From contig CM029620.1 of assembly GCA_017311315.1 (NCBI GenBank), positions 3,148,056 to 3,212,055 on the forward strand: 64,000 nucleotides of DNA. The letters run 5' to 3'. The notes under the pieces are model-generated. The model ran no database searches and was not told the origin of the DNA. It saw only the letters and a list, made by a program, of their open reading frames with translations. Position numbers and translations under genes: made by a program. Within the stretch, counting starts at the first letter, position 1; each line of letters begins with the position of its first letter. Below, piece by piece: positions 1-10,873 of this stretch. The DNA is from Dendrocalamus latiflorus. Lineage: Eukaryota > Streptophyta > Magnoliopsida > Poales > Poaceae.

Positions 1-2
1 AC

Positions 3-668
3 AATAGCTTCCAAGGAAACTACGTCGAGCGAGTCGACGCGGTCCAACTCTTCGCTGTGAAGCAAAGACCCTCGGAGAAGCTCCGGGACTACTTCAAGCG
101 CTTCGCCAGGATTCGATGCCAAGTAAGAGACGTTAATGAAACCACCGTCGTTAATGCAGCCATACAGGGCCTTCGTCCTGGCCCGATGGCCGAGTACAAC
201 GCGCGGAGGCCAATCAAGACAGTCGCCAAGCTCTTCGACAAAATGGACGAGTACGCACGGGCGAAGGAGGATGCGCGAAGACGCAGCATTACCGCCCTCG
301 ACCTCGCCCATGGAGAGCGCCCCCCGCGCGAAGTAGGGGCGGGTGGTCCCTCCTCGAAGCAGGGCCGCGGCCGAGAGCCCCGGGGAGGCCCTCCCCGAGG
401 CAGTGACACCGGGGTACAGGAAGGCTCCTCAAGGAGCAGGCATAAACCTCGGCGCCGCCAGCGCAGGTCACAGGCGGCCCATCATGTCCTCGACACCGAG
501 AGCGCCCGCCAAGGACCCGACCCCGCCTCACGGAGGGGGGACCGGGGATCGGAAGGCTGACTTGATTGCGGCGGACAACCCCACGCAGAACAAGAGCTCC
601 TACACTATGGCAAGTGGTGCGAGGTACACGGCTACGGTGATCATTACACAAGGGCATGCACCGTAGTT
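3..668 (+). pseudogene. gag: Tat gag, C-terminal part with zinc knuckle
   Basis: The frame is open from base 3, so the true start lies left of the window. Residues coded from about 3 to 250 match the retrotransposon capsid (Retrotrans_gag) pattern, with a region around LRDYFKRFARIR followed by a basic, Gly/Pro-rich tail. An in-frame TGA at 558-560 interrupts the frame. Beyond it the same frame codes a CX2HX4HX4C zinc knuckle (618-659), the nucleic-acid-binding part of gag, and continues without a break into the protease at 669. Gag builds the virus-like particle and packages the RNA. The stop suggests decay, although readthrough cannot be excluded from sequence alone. Confidence 0.75.
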
Positions 669-1350
669 ATGGAGCTGCGGAGGGTGACGGCCGGGTCTCG
701 AGCTCTGCCTCCTCGGTCCCCTGCCGGAGCCCACGTGGAGCACCCAAGGGGTAGCCCCATACGAGCTGCCGCAACGGAGGGCGCGCAGCATCGCACCGTT
801 AGTGTCATCACCGGAGGCTCCTCCTCAAGGGCCCCCGGGGAGCAGCCGCAATTATGGATGCCACCTCGCAACATCACCTTCGACGTGAACGATGCCAGTG
901 GTGTGGAGTACCCTCACCAAGACCCTCCAGTCATCCAGGCCCACATAGCACGCTGCGACGTTAGGCGCATCCTTGTCGACGGGGGAAGCTCCGCGAATAT
1001 CTTGTTCGCCGAAGCCCTCGATCGTATGGGGATCCCCCGAAGCCGGCTAGAGCAGCCAGGAGCTCCACTTCAAGGCTTCGGGGGTCAACCACTGCAGGCC
1101 TTGGGGCTCGTGTCCCTTCCGGTCACGTTCCGTCAGGAGGGCAACAAGGGTAACATCCGGACTGAGCATGTCACCTTCGACGTCGTTGATATCCCACATC
1201 CCTACAACGCCATACTAAGTCAGCCCGCCATCAACTCTTTCGAGGCAATCCCGCACTGCGCGTTTTTGTGTATGAAGCTCCCGGGTCCAGAGGGTGTTAT
1301 CACCGTCTTCGGCGATCAGGACCTGGCCAGACGTGCCAAGGTCGGCAGCC
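669..1350 (+). pseudogene. pol: Tat aspartic protease domain
   Basis: This stretch is in frame with the gag zinc knuckle and encodes a retroviral-type aspartic protease, which processes the polyprotein in the particle. The Tat-type active site is read as ILVDGGSSANILF at about 969-1007, where D-G-G-S replaces the usual D-T/S-G-A. A second conserved segment, around PYNAILSQPAINSFEA, follows at about 1200-1250. The frame stays open to 1550, but the reverse transcriptase lies in a frame offset by one base. A frameshift must therefore sit between roughly 1320 and 1425. No start codon is expected because the domain is made as part of a polyprotein. Confidence 0.78.
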
Positions 1351-1399
1351 GCGTTCCGCATCACCCGGTGCACGCCCTCTTCGGCACGCTCGGCGATGG

Positions 1400-2823
1400 C
1401 CCTCCGCCCCTGGGTGGACGCCCAAGCCGAGCCCGAGGGCGGAGTCAAGAAGGTGCCGCTCCAGGCGGAGGGGCAGTTTGTGTCCATCGGCGAGGGGCTC
1501 CCACCGGGGGTCGAACGGGATTTGCTCCGAGTGCTTCAGAACAACGTTGACATTTTCGCATGGTCCCCGGAGGACATCAAGGGCGTAGACCGAGCAGTAA
1601 TCGAGCATCGCTTGGCGGTCCGCCCCGACGCCAAGCTGGTCAAGCAAAGGCTTCGGCGTATGTCGATGGATCGGCAGCAGGCGGTCAAGATGGAGGTGGT
1701 GAAGCTTCTTCGCGCCGGGGTCATCCGCGAGGTCCACCATCCAAAGTGGCTCGCTAACCCGGTACTAGTCAAAAAGGCCAGCGGGGCCTGGCGTATGTGC
1801 ATCGACTTCACGGCACTCAACAAGGCGTGCCCAGAGGACAATTACCCCTTGCCGCGCATCGACCAGCTGGTCGACGCCACCGCGGGGTGCGAACTCATGA
1901 GTTTCCTGGATGCCTATTCCGGCTACCACCAGGTGTACATGGCCAAAAACGATGAGGAGAAGACCAGTTTCATCACACCTCTTGGGACATTCTGCTTCGT
2001 CAGAATGCCCTTTGGCTTGAAGAACGCAGGCGCTACCTTTACCCGTCTCGTCGCTATTTCCCTGGCCGCCCAGCTCGGGAGGAACATCGAAGCTTACGTC
2101 GATGACGTGGTGGTCAAAACCCGGCAGCTTGCTCTGCATGGCCGGGACCTCCAGGAGACCTTCGACAACCTCCGGAAGGCGGGCATCAAGCTCAACCCCG
2201 ACAAATGTGTCTTCGGGGTGCAGGCGGGCAAACTCCTAGGTTTCCTCATGTCCGGACGGGGCATCCAGGCGAACCTCGACAAAGTAGACGCCATCCTGGG
2301 TATGGAGCCGCCCAAGACAACGAGGGAGGTCCAGAGGCTGGCGGGCCGCATGGCAGCATTAAAACGCTTCCTATCCAGGGCGGCGGAGCGGGGCCTGCCA
2401 TTTTTCAAGACACTCCGCGGGTGCGACGGATTTCGTTGGGACGGGGATTGCGCGAAGGCCTTCAACGAGCTCAAGGAGCACCTAGCAAGCCTCCCCACTC
2501 TGGTCGCCCCAGCACTAGAGGCTCCCCTCCTGCTATATCTGGCCGCGTCCGCCACCGCGGTCAGCACCGTCCTCATCTTAGAGGAAGGCGCCATGCAGTG
2601 GCCCGTATACTTTGTCTCTGAAGCCCTCCAAGGCACCAAGACAAGGTACACGGAGCTTGAGAAGCTCGCCTACGCGCTGGTCATGGCCTCCAGGAAACTT
2701 CGGCATTACTTTCTGGCCCACCCGATCACAGTGCCTTCCTCATTCCCCCTGGCAGAGATGTTACACAACAAGTAGTCCACAGGGCGCATCGGCAAATGGG
2801 CCGCCGAGCTCGCCCCCTTCTCC
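1400..2823 (+). pseudogene. pol: Tat reverse transcriptase and degenerate RNase H
   Basis: Conserved RT blocks occur in order: the R-x-x-x-S-M-D-R-Q-Q region near 1650, WRMCIDFTALNKACP near 1790, FLDAYSGYHQ near 1905, and the catalytic Y-V-D-D at 2095-2106. The following segment resembles the connection/RNase H region of Ty3/gypsy RT, but the first RNase H is poorly conserved, as is typical of Tat elements that have acquired a second one. RT copies the genomic RNA into DNA in the cytoplasmic particle. An in-frame TAG at 2773-2775 stops the frame, and the same frame then continues into the second RNase H. Confidence 0.88.
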
Positions 2824-3336
2824 TTGACGTATGCTTCACGAACGGCAATCAAATCCCAAGTCCTGGCGGATTTTCTCACCGAATGGACCCCGCCGGCCCA
2901 ACCAGTCCAGACGCACGACGACCCCGTCTGGACGCTTACCATTGACGGAACTTACGGCGTCGCGGGCGCGGGCGTAGGTGCGGTGATCATCACGCCCAAA
3001 GGACAGCGTTTGCTATACTCGGCGAGCCTTGCCTTCCCCGCCACCAACAACACGGCTGACTATGAGGCGCTGCTCTTTGGCCTGGCGAAGCTCAAGGCAG
3101 TTGGCGCGAGACGGGTGCTAGTACGCACCGACTCGCGCTTGGTGGCTGGTCATGTGGATAAGTCATATCAAGCCAAGGACCCTGAGTTGGCCAAGTACCT
3201 CGCGGCTGTGAGGGCGAGGGAAAGGCACTTTTTGGGCGTCACCGTCAAGGCCATCCCTCGCGCGGAGAACGAGCAGGCCGACGCCCTCGCTAAGGCGGCC
3301 AGCCAGCAACTGCCCCCCGGATGGGGCGTTTTATGA
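2824..3336 (+). pseudogene. pol: Tat second (archaeal-type) RNase H domain
   Basis: This is a complete RNase HI fold domain with the acidic catalytic set visible: D at 2944-2946 (LTIDGTYG), E at 3064-3066 (DYEALL), D at 3130-3132 (RTDSRL) and D at 3280-3282 (EQADALAKAA). The wording T-N-N-x-A-D-Y-E-A-L matches the extra 'archaeal-like' RNase H known from plant Tat elements (Ogre, Grande and Retand relatives). It degrades the RNA strand of RNA-DNA hybrids during reverse transcription. The frame ends at a TGA (3334-3336) that arises from a frameshift, because integrase continues in the frame offset by one base. Confidence 0.85.
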
Positions 3337-4633
3337 GATATTTGTGCAGGCGGCCATCGCTCAGGACAACCGGGACGCGGCACTCGTCCACCACATTGAC
3401 CGGCTGGGTGATTGGCGAGAGCCCATCTTCAATTTCTTGCAAGGCATCGCCGAGCCGGAGGACCCCGCCGAGCTTCGGCGCTTGCAGCACCGCGCAAGAT
3501 CCTTCCAGGTGTTCGAAGGGATACTCTACAAGAGAGGGGTTTGCGCACCGCTCTTGCGTTGCCTCTCAACTGAGGGGGGAAAGGAGCTCCTTACGGAGAT
3601 CCACGCGGGTGCGTGCGGATCCCACCTGGCGCCGAGGTCATTAGTTGGCAAGGCGTTCAGGCAAGGCTTCTACTAGCCAACTGCCATCACCGACGCCCAG
3701 GACCTCGTCCGTCGGTGCCAAGGGTGCCAGTGGATGGCGCGCATCATCCGCAGGCCCCCGACGAGCCTCAACCCTATTCCTCCGGTGTGGCCACTGGCAC
3801 GCTGGGGCATCGACATAGTAGGACCGCTTGCCCGAGCTCCAGGGGACCTTCGGTTTGTGGTGGTCGTGCTGGAGTATTTCTCCAGATGGCCGGAAGCGGT
3901 CGCCCTGGCTAAAGTAACTTCTGCGGCCATACAGCGCTTCCTCTGGCAAAACATCATATGTCGCTTCGGCGTGCCCCGGGAGCTCACGGTTGACAATGGC
4001 CTGCAGTTCGACGCCACCCTATTCAAAGACTATTGTGACAGCATGGGCATCACCCTCCGATTCGCCTCGGTAGGGCTTCCCCAGTCCAACGGGGCGGTCG
4101 AACGGGCGAATGGCGCCATCTCCGCTGCCATCAAAAAGCGCCTGGTCGGGTTGCCGAAGGGCAAGTGGCCAAGCGAGCTTCACAGTGTTCTTTGGTCGCT
4201 TCGCACAACGGTAACGCGCCCGACGGGATTCACGCCGTTCAAGCTCCTTTTCGGCGACGAAGCAGTGACGCCCGAGGAAATCAAGGCCAGCTCGCGAAGG
4301 GTCCTCGTCCAAGCACCCGAAGAGGAGCGCCGTGTGTCCTTGGACCTCCTCGACGGGCTACGGGCAGATGCAGCCCACCATGTCGAGAAGTACACGCGGC
4401 AGACAATGCGTACTCGGGACCGCTCTATATGCCCGCGGGGATTCAAGCCTGGGGATCTCGTTCTCAGAGTGGCGCTTTAGGCGGAGACCACTGGCAAGCT
4501 GGAGTCCAAGTGGGAAGGCCCGTACATTGTGATGGAGGCATTGCCGAAGGGGGAGTACCGCCTCGCCACACTCGAAGGGCAAACCCTCCGACACACATGG
4601 AATGCAGACAGGTTGCGGCGATACTACGCCTAG
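3337..4633 (+). pseudogene. pol: Tat integrase
   Basis: The N-terminal zinc-binding region (H-A-G-x-C-G-S-H and C-Q-G-C, about 3600-3735) precedes the catalytic core. The core has the D,D-35-E triad: D at 3812-3814 (WGIDIVGP), D at 3992-3994 (TVDNGLQF) and E at 4100-4102 (GAVERANG), with exactly 35 residues between the last two. The C-terminal part, around KWEGPY, runs to a natural-looking TAG at 4631-4633. Premature TAG codons at 3674-3676 (where the family has Trp) and 4478-4480 disable the copy. Integrase inserts the cDNA into the host genome. I see no chromodomain, which fits the Tat lineage. Confidence 0.87.
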
Positions 4634-4740
4634 AAGTAGGACAACAAGCGTAGAGCCACCAGCCCTTTGTTATACGATGCTCGCCCGCGCAAATGGGAGT
4701 TCAATAAAGGTTGCTGTTCCCGGAGCATTCCCTGTCCGCG
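4634..4740 (+). other. pol 3' flank
   Basis: Short non-coding stretch between the end of integrase and the tandem array. It holds an AATAAA at about 4703-4708 that could serve as a polyadenylation signal for a shorter transcript; this is inference only. Confidence 0.4.
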
Positions 4741-5935
4741 CTGAGCAGAACAAAGTCTACAGACTTTAAATAAGACGTAGCGTCGAGGTCTGCCTCCGCA
4801 CGCGCGAGTCTCCAGACTATAAAGGATGACGTAGCGTCGAGGTCCGCCTCCGCACGCACCAGTCTACAGACTTTAAATAAGACGTAGCGTTGAGGTCTGC
4901 CTCCGCACGCGCGAGTCTCCGGACTATAAAGGAAGACGTAGCGTCGAGGTCCGCCTCCGCACGCACCAGTCGACAGACTTTAAATAAGACGTAGCGTTGA
5001 GGTCTGCCTCCGCACGCGCGAGTCTCCGGACTATAAAGGAAGACGTAGCGTCGAGGTCCGCCTCAGCACGCACCAGTCCACGGACTCTAAATAAGACGTA
5101 GTGTTGAGGTCTGCCTCCGCACGCGCGAGTCTCCGGACTATAAAGGAAGACGTAGCGTCGAGGTCCGCCTCCGCATGCACCAGTCCACGGACTCTAAATA
5201 AGACGTAGCGTTGAGGTCTGCCTCCGCACGCGCGAGTCTCCGGCCTATAAAGGAAGACGTAGCGTCGAGGTCCGCCTCCGCACGCACCAGTCTACGGACT
5301 TTAAATGAGACGTACCGTCGAGGTCTGCCTCCGCACGCGCGAGTCTCCGGACTATATAGGAAGTCGTAGCGTCGAGGTCCGCCTCCGCACGCACTAGTCC
5401 ACGGACTCTAAATATGACGTAGCGTTGTGGTCTGCCTCCGCACGCGCGAGTCTCCGGACTATAAAGGAAGACGTAGCGTCGAGATCCGCCTCCGCACGCA
5501 CCAGTCTACGGACTTTAAATAAGACGTAGCGTCAAGGTCCACCTCCGCACGCACCAGTCTACGGACTTTAAATAAGACGTAGTGTCGAGGTCCGCCTCCG
5601 CACGCACCAGTCTACGGACTTTAAATAAGACGCAACGAGGGGACGCCCTCGCGCGCACCAGTCTACGGACTCTAAATAAGACGTAGCGTCGAGGTCCGCC
5701 TCCGCACGCACCAGTCTACAGACTCTAAATAAGACGTAGCGTCGAGGTGCGCCTCCGCACGCGCCAGTCCACGGACTTTAAATAAGACGTAGCATCGAGG
5801 TCCGCCTCCGCACGCGCGAGTCTCCGGACTATAAAGAAAAGCGTAGCGTCGAGGTTCGCCTCCACACGCACCAGTCTGCGGAGTATAAATAAGACGCGGG
5901 TGTCCTCCTTGCGAGCTTTGCGGAATATAAACAAG
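4741..5935 (+). repeat. 53/54-bp tandem array (A/B dimers)
   Basis: About 22 copies of a unit built on 'gacgtagcgtcgaggtccgc' and 'ctccgcacgc'. Two variants alternate across most of the array up to about 5500: type B (53 bp, ending in 'cggactttaaata') and type A (54 bp, ending in 'ccggactataaagga'). They make a ~107-bp dimer. From about 5500 mainly type B units follow, with some mixed units near the end. The array lies between pol and the antisense ORF of the Tat element. Tandem repeats in the 3' non-coding region are known for Tat elements. A related array in the opposite orientation lies at 56608-58590. Confidence 0.93.
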
Positions 5936-6060
5936 ATGCGGAGGTCTTCCCTTCGCGTTCGGCGGTAGGTAACACTAAGAAAGGTACTACTTGGTTTCGT
6001 TATAAAAGCAAAGGGGCTACATGCCTACAAGCATACGAACCAGTACATCATCCCCTCGCC
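5936..6060. other. Spacer between tandem array and antisense ORF
   Basis: Unique sequence with a degenerate tail of the 53-bp repeat at its left. No gene or clear signal is seen. It would be the 3' flank of both the sense pol region and the antisense ORF. Confidence 0.4.
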
Positions 6061-6756
6061 CTACCCGACCAACCGCTCAGCCTTGGCGCGGTGCGGACGA
6101 ACCCGTGCCATCGTCGCCGTGACCCTGAAGGACTCCTTCGAGCCAGTGGAGGAGGTCCCCCTCCCCATGCAGCGTCTGCTGCACGGCGACCCTCGCTGCA
6201 TCTTCCCCGAAGCGGCCCCAGATCCGTTGATGGAAGTTTTGCAGGCCAGGCCCGATGGAGCGAATGGCGTCCGACATAACTTCTGGACGGCCGGGAGGAT
6301 CCAGTTGAGGATTCGCCAGCTCATGGGTATGTCTGCACCCACGAGTGTGAAGCAGGGCGAGGGCGAAGCACGCACCAAGATAGCCCTGCCCCCTCCTCGA
6401 TCAACCCGAGCGTCTCCGACAGGGCCTCCGGCCCGTGCGTACGGTCCGGCACTCTGACGCACAGATCTCGGAGGGCCTGGTTCAGAGACTCCATGGCCCG
6501 CCACACCGACGTGGACGCATTTTCCAAGATGAGACTATTCCCTGCAGCAGACTCCGCCAGCTGGGCGTTCTCCCCTTCTAGGGCGGCGATCTGCTGCAGA
6601 AAGGCGGTGCGCTCCTCAGCCGCGGCACACTTGGCTTCCGTGGCCTCGAGTTGTGCGGCCGCCATGGCGCCCCCCAGCGCGCGAAGTTCTTCATCCTTCG
6701 CTGTGAGAGCATCGTTTGCTTCACGTAGGCTGGCTTCCAGAGCCCTCCGCTCCCGA
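6061..6756 (-). pseudogene. Antisense accessory ORF of Tat element, C-terminal part
   Basis: Open minus-strand segments at 6321-6665 and 6061-6504 encode a long Ala/Glu-rich heptad-like stretch (for example AAAEERTAFLQQIAALEGE), probably a coiled coil. A conserved-looking C-terminal region with helical content follows. They read on from the minus-strand segments at 8105-10332 once the solo LTR at 6762-8099 and its TSD are set aside. Frame changes between segments show decay. Antisense accessory ORFs downstream of pol are established for Tat elements; their function is unknown. I infer that this is the tail of such a protein. Confidence 0.6.
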
Positions 6757-8104
6757 ACGCGTGTAGGGATACGGGTGGGCTACGCTAGCGCAAATTAATA
6801 AAAATTCTACCCGTAAACCAAGATCACTGCAGTTATAGATCACGGAATTACCACTAGACGCGCAGAGGCGGAATTGATGCAGCACGTCGGGGCAGAGTAG
6901 TCGTACTACGTCGATGCAGCACGTCGGGGCAGAGTAGTCGTACTACTTCCTCGTCCTCGTCGCGGCGTCCAACGTACAGCTCCTCTTGCGGTTCGTCCAA
7001 ACGCTACAGATGCAGCGCCGCCAAAAGGTATCCACACGTACGGGAGGAAGCGACGCACGCCGGATTACTAGATCCGCGCGAGCGCCCAGGGCGTGGGAGG
7101 TGTGGCGCCCAGGGTTTGAGGAGGTCACGAAAATCTCACCAACCCTGTGCGCCCTTGCCCTCCTTTTATAGACGTCCTTATAATGGGCTTCAGCGAATGG
7201 AGGCCCATTAGGACTCAATACCCAGTCTAACCCAGATCCAATCCGAATTAGGCTTCAGCCCTTAAGTGTGTGACCCTATGGGTTCACGTATGTTTAGACA
7301 TGACACGAGTTTACCTACTCAGTCAATAGTTGGTAGCGGCCTCTAGCAAGACGTGCCAACTCCTAAACATACACAAAGATCATATCGAACGAACCGTCAC
7401 AACTTTATGTACATGCCAATCCCTTTGCCTCACGATATTGGGTCGAGCTCCAAGCTGACCACTCTTTCTCGATCCTGTGATCCGGAATCCCTTACTAGGT
7501 TAACTCTTAACCTTAAGTAGCATGGCCATGCATTTCTGGATCCGATCACTCGAGGGGCCCAGAGATATCTCTCTCAGGTAGAGAGGGGAAAATCCCATCT
7601 CGACTGACCATGCCTCGTAGCATGCTTCATGACAAACCCGAAAACTACCTTTATAACTACCCAGTTACGGAGTAGCGTTTGATAGCCCCTAAGTAGGTCG
7701 ATTCACATCTCAAGTACATGCGACAATCTCAGGTCTAAGGACAAGGCGTACACATTGTGTAGAGAGAGAACCATAAGTATAATTGTTATGTCTCATGTTG
7801 GGTCGGTCCAACCCCATGTTCTAAACATGTGTCCACATTATTGGTTTGACATCTCCATGTCTATGACCTGTGAAACATGGTCATCAACCGATACATGTGC
7901 TAATCCATTATTCACGTGTGTCCTCACATGAACTCCGACTAGGGACAACTTTAGAATAACCATATAAGTAAAGAGTTTCACAAACATGTCACATACTTGT
8001 TAATCAACACAAAGGCAATATTCAAGGAACATTTATTAAATCATGGATACAACGAAATATCATCATCTCTATGATTGCCTCTAGGGCATATTTCCAACAA
8101 CGCG
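6757..8104 (-). mobile_element. Solo LTR of Ty1/copia element with TSD ACGCG
   Basis: The LTR spans 6762-8099 (1,338 bp), beginning TGTTGGAAATATGCCC and ending CCCTACA on the minus strand. Perfect 5-bp duplications ACGCG lie at 6757-6761 and 8100-8104. It is clearly related to the 1.41-kb LTRs elsewhere in this window (shared CCCTAGAGGCAA start and similar end) but diverged from them. The element most likely arose by recombination between the two LTRs of a full copy. It interrupts the antisense accessory ORF of the Tat element. No coding content is seen. Confidence 0.9.
7163..7170 (-). promoter_or_regulatory. TATA box candidate in solo LTR
   Basis: On the minus strand the sequence reads TATAAAAGGAGG, inside the copia-type LTR and in its sense direction. 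It is the natural core promoter candidate for this LTR. Confidence 0.5.
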
Positions 8105-10332
8105 GGCCTCGTCAAAGGACCGGCTAAGGGCAAGCGTTTGGCAAAAACAACAAGTCAGCAGGCACCCAGCAGTACCTTGCAAGCTGAAGCGCACATGTTT
8201 ACCCTCATCTCGGAGGCCTACAGCGCGAGCGCTAGGAGATCCCCCTCGCATGACGACAGCATCTCTCGGTCAAGGCCGTTGTCGGCACGCTCTGCGGCTG
8301 CAGCGAGGACGCGAAGTATCTTCAGGCGAGGGAGGAAGTCCGAGCGAGCGAGCCCCGGCCCCAACGCATCAGGATTTACCAAGGCCGCGGCCACGTCAAC
8401 AGCAACGGACATCTGCGGGGCACCCTGCACAACTCTTTGGACTTCGCGCATACCTCCGCTGCTCGATCCTTCGCCATGTCCGGGAGACCTCGTCTCGCCT
8501 GATGTTGGCAGAATGAGCGAGCAGATCGGAGAGAGTTTCGTGAAGTCACGAGAAGAAAGGGATTCACGCCTACCCCCTGCGCCTCTCGTCGCGGTAAGAA
8601 GTGGCGCCGTTCCGACGGCCAAGTGGGAGGCGGGCGTCTCGGTGGTCGGCGAGGAGGTCTTCTTGGCCGCGCCAGATGCCGTAATCCCGCGACAAGGCCC
8701 CGCAACGGCGTATCGACCCCTCGCTGGTGGCGGGGACTGCGTCCAAGGGCGTTTCGCCGGCGGCGGCACAAGCGATTCTTCCGGGGCAACACCAGCTACG
8801 GTTCCCGTCGCCCCCACGGTTTCCTCTGTAGGGGGCATGCCCTCGCCGGCCGCCACGGTTGGTAGCGCACCATCAACCGTGGTTTTTTCGCCGGGAACAG
8901 TGCTCCCCCCGGGTTGGCGAGTTCCAGCTCACCGATGGCCGCAAGCACGGGTTTGTTGGCGTCGGCGGAGGGTGCCAGGGGATTCGAGGCGGCGCGTTCC
9001 TCCGAAGCAGTGTGGTCGGGCCCACCGCCGGTTGCACGCCCCGTCCCAGCTGTGCTAGTCGCCGAGGGGCCTGCGGGGTCGCCTACGGCAGACGGGGAAC
9101 GGGCCCGACGTCGCGAGGATAACACCCTCGCAGGGCTATCACCGTTCTGAGTGCCCGGTGTCCCGGCGGGAAGCTCCTCCGGCACCAAGCGTTCGGGCAC
9201 AGTAATGCCTAGAGCCTCGCATGTGCGGTTTACCCGCCCTTGCTTAGCCGCCTTAACTGCGGCCTCGCGAGCCTGGTGCTCCTTAAGTGTGTCGGGCCGA
9301 GGAGCGCCGCAACCGCGCGCTCCGCATCTTCTAGCAGAGCCACTGCGCAGGAGATCACGTCAGCCAGGCGGAGACCAAACAGATACAACGGCGCTCGTAA
9401 AACGTGCTGGACGACATACAAGGAGCGGAGGGCGGAAGCAGGCGAGATACGGATGGGCTGAACCCGTCCTCGCGGGGGCCGTTCTGTCCAACATAATTCC
9501 CCCGGGAGGAGAGGGGCGCCGCCCCATACATTGTGAACTCCTCGGCTAGGTCGCGCAGGCTCATTCGACGGGCGACACCGACAAGACCTTGTAGCTTTCG
9601 CGTGTCGTCAGTCTCTACCTTCAGACTCGGCGTGCTGTTAAACAAGATCGGCCCACCTCGGCATTGCATTCCGCTCTTGTCGGTCACGGTGTAGTAGAAC
9701 CACTGCCGAGTCCAGCCGGACTCCCATTGCCTCGGCGAGGCTGGCACGGGGAACAACGTCGCGCACGACGCCCGGAGCACGAAGTCCACACCGCCGAAGT
9801 TGGACACCGCCCCGTCAACTTTTCGGGGTCGACAGCGTGCGTCGTGCAGGGTGGCGAATAAGCTCGCGCTGGGACGCCCCCCCTCTGTCCGCATCGCCCA
9901 CGTGAAGACAGCTAGGCGGAGTATTGCGTGGGGCGTCAGTTGGGCTAGCTCCAACTTGTAGGCCCGCAGGACTTCGCCCACGAACAACGTGGAGGGCATT
10001 CGAAGGCCGGCGTCGAAGAATGCGACAAAAACAATCGCCTCCATTGCCCGGGGCTTCGGCTCCGTCTCGTCCCGACGGGGTAGGCGAGCCCCATCGCGAT
10101 CCACGATCTTCCTCTCATCCACGAGTCACTGCAGCGTCCCTTCGGTCACACGGCTCTTCCCCAGCACACGGGAACAGCTGCCTCCTGAGTGCTCCATGGC
10201 GTCCCACCACTTGTTGATGCGCGAGCTCCCCCGCGGCACCAGCTCGTACTCCCTGGAAGGAGGGGACACCTCGCCTTGGCTAGGCAAGGAACCGCTGCGG
10301 GGATGGTAGGTGGCGGCGTCATGGCTAGCCAT
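8105..10332 (-). pseudogene. Antisense accessory ORF of Tat element, N-terminal and middle part (Transposase_28-like)
   Basis: The minus-strand reading starts at a Met codon at 10332-10330, and the frame is shared by the segments 10126-10374 and 9355-10122, separated only by a TGA at 10126-10128. Residues around IVFVAFFDAGLRMPSTLFV, then LRLAVFTWAM and ESGWTRQWFYY, fit the pattern of the Pfam family 'putative gypsy type transposon' (PF04195) that plant Tat elements carry antisense to pol. Lower-complexity middle segments follow at 8796-9200 and 8218-8856, in shifted frames. The function of this protein family is unknown. The ORF continues past the inserted solo LTR into 6061-6756. Confidence 0.65.
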
Positions 10333-10873
10333 CGCTCTTCGCGACCAGGGAGAAAGAAGCAGGGAAAAGAGCAACTGGCGTTACAATTAGCACGGGCGGA
10401 AGCAAAGCCGCAAATCAAAAACAGACAAAAAGCAAGCAAGGGTGCCTCCACCTCAACACTGGCACTTTATAAAGGTCGCTCGCCTCTCATGTGGCTCGAA
10501 GCGCAGACAGATCAAACGCGCAGCGATTCGGCTGCCCACGTTTTGGAAAGAAGAACCGCCGGGGCTTGGAGGGCCGTGCCCGGTAGGTGACCAAGCAGCG
10601 CACAATGCCTCCACGCCTTCAACACGCGTCCAACTTCCCTGGGGAAGAGGCGAACGGCCGCGGTCACGCAACCGCTCACATCCCACGACGCACCAGTCGT
10701 GTGTCGCCGCGTGTCCCACCCGCACAATGGCAGACGGCACGACGCGACAGCCTGACTTCTGCCAGGCCAGGCATCGGCGTGATTCCAGCCGCCATTAAAA
10801 ACGCACTACCAGACTGCAAGGTCACAACAGCTCCAACGCGCAACAATATCGGCGCCAAGCTCCAATTTTAGCG
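10333..10873. other. 5' flank of the antisense ORF
   Basis: GC-rich non-coding sequence between the start of the antisense ORF and the ~65-bp array. A diverged relative lies at about 16900-17340. Besides the TATA candidate at 10466-10473 I see no gene in it. Confidence 0.45.
10466..10473 (-). promoter_or_regulatory. TATA box candidate for the antisense accessory ORF
   Basis: TTTATAAA, read on the minus strand as CTTTATAAAGTGCC, lies about 135 bp upstream of the inferred antisense start codon at 10332. A TATA-like motif (GAGTATAAATATG, minus strand, near 16940-16953) occurs in the related region of the neighbouring rearranged copy. Promoter function is inference. Confidence 0.4.

Noticed and set aside
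4741..5935. CRISPR-like array
   Set aside because: The units are contiguous with no unique spacers, there are no cas genes, and the setting is a plant retrotransposon.
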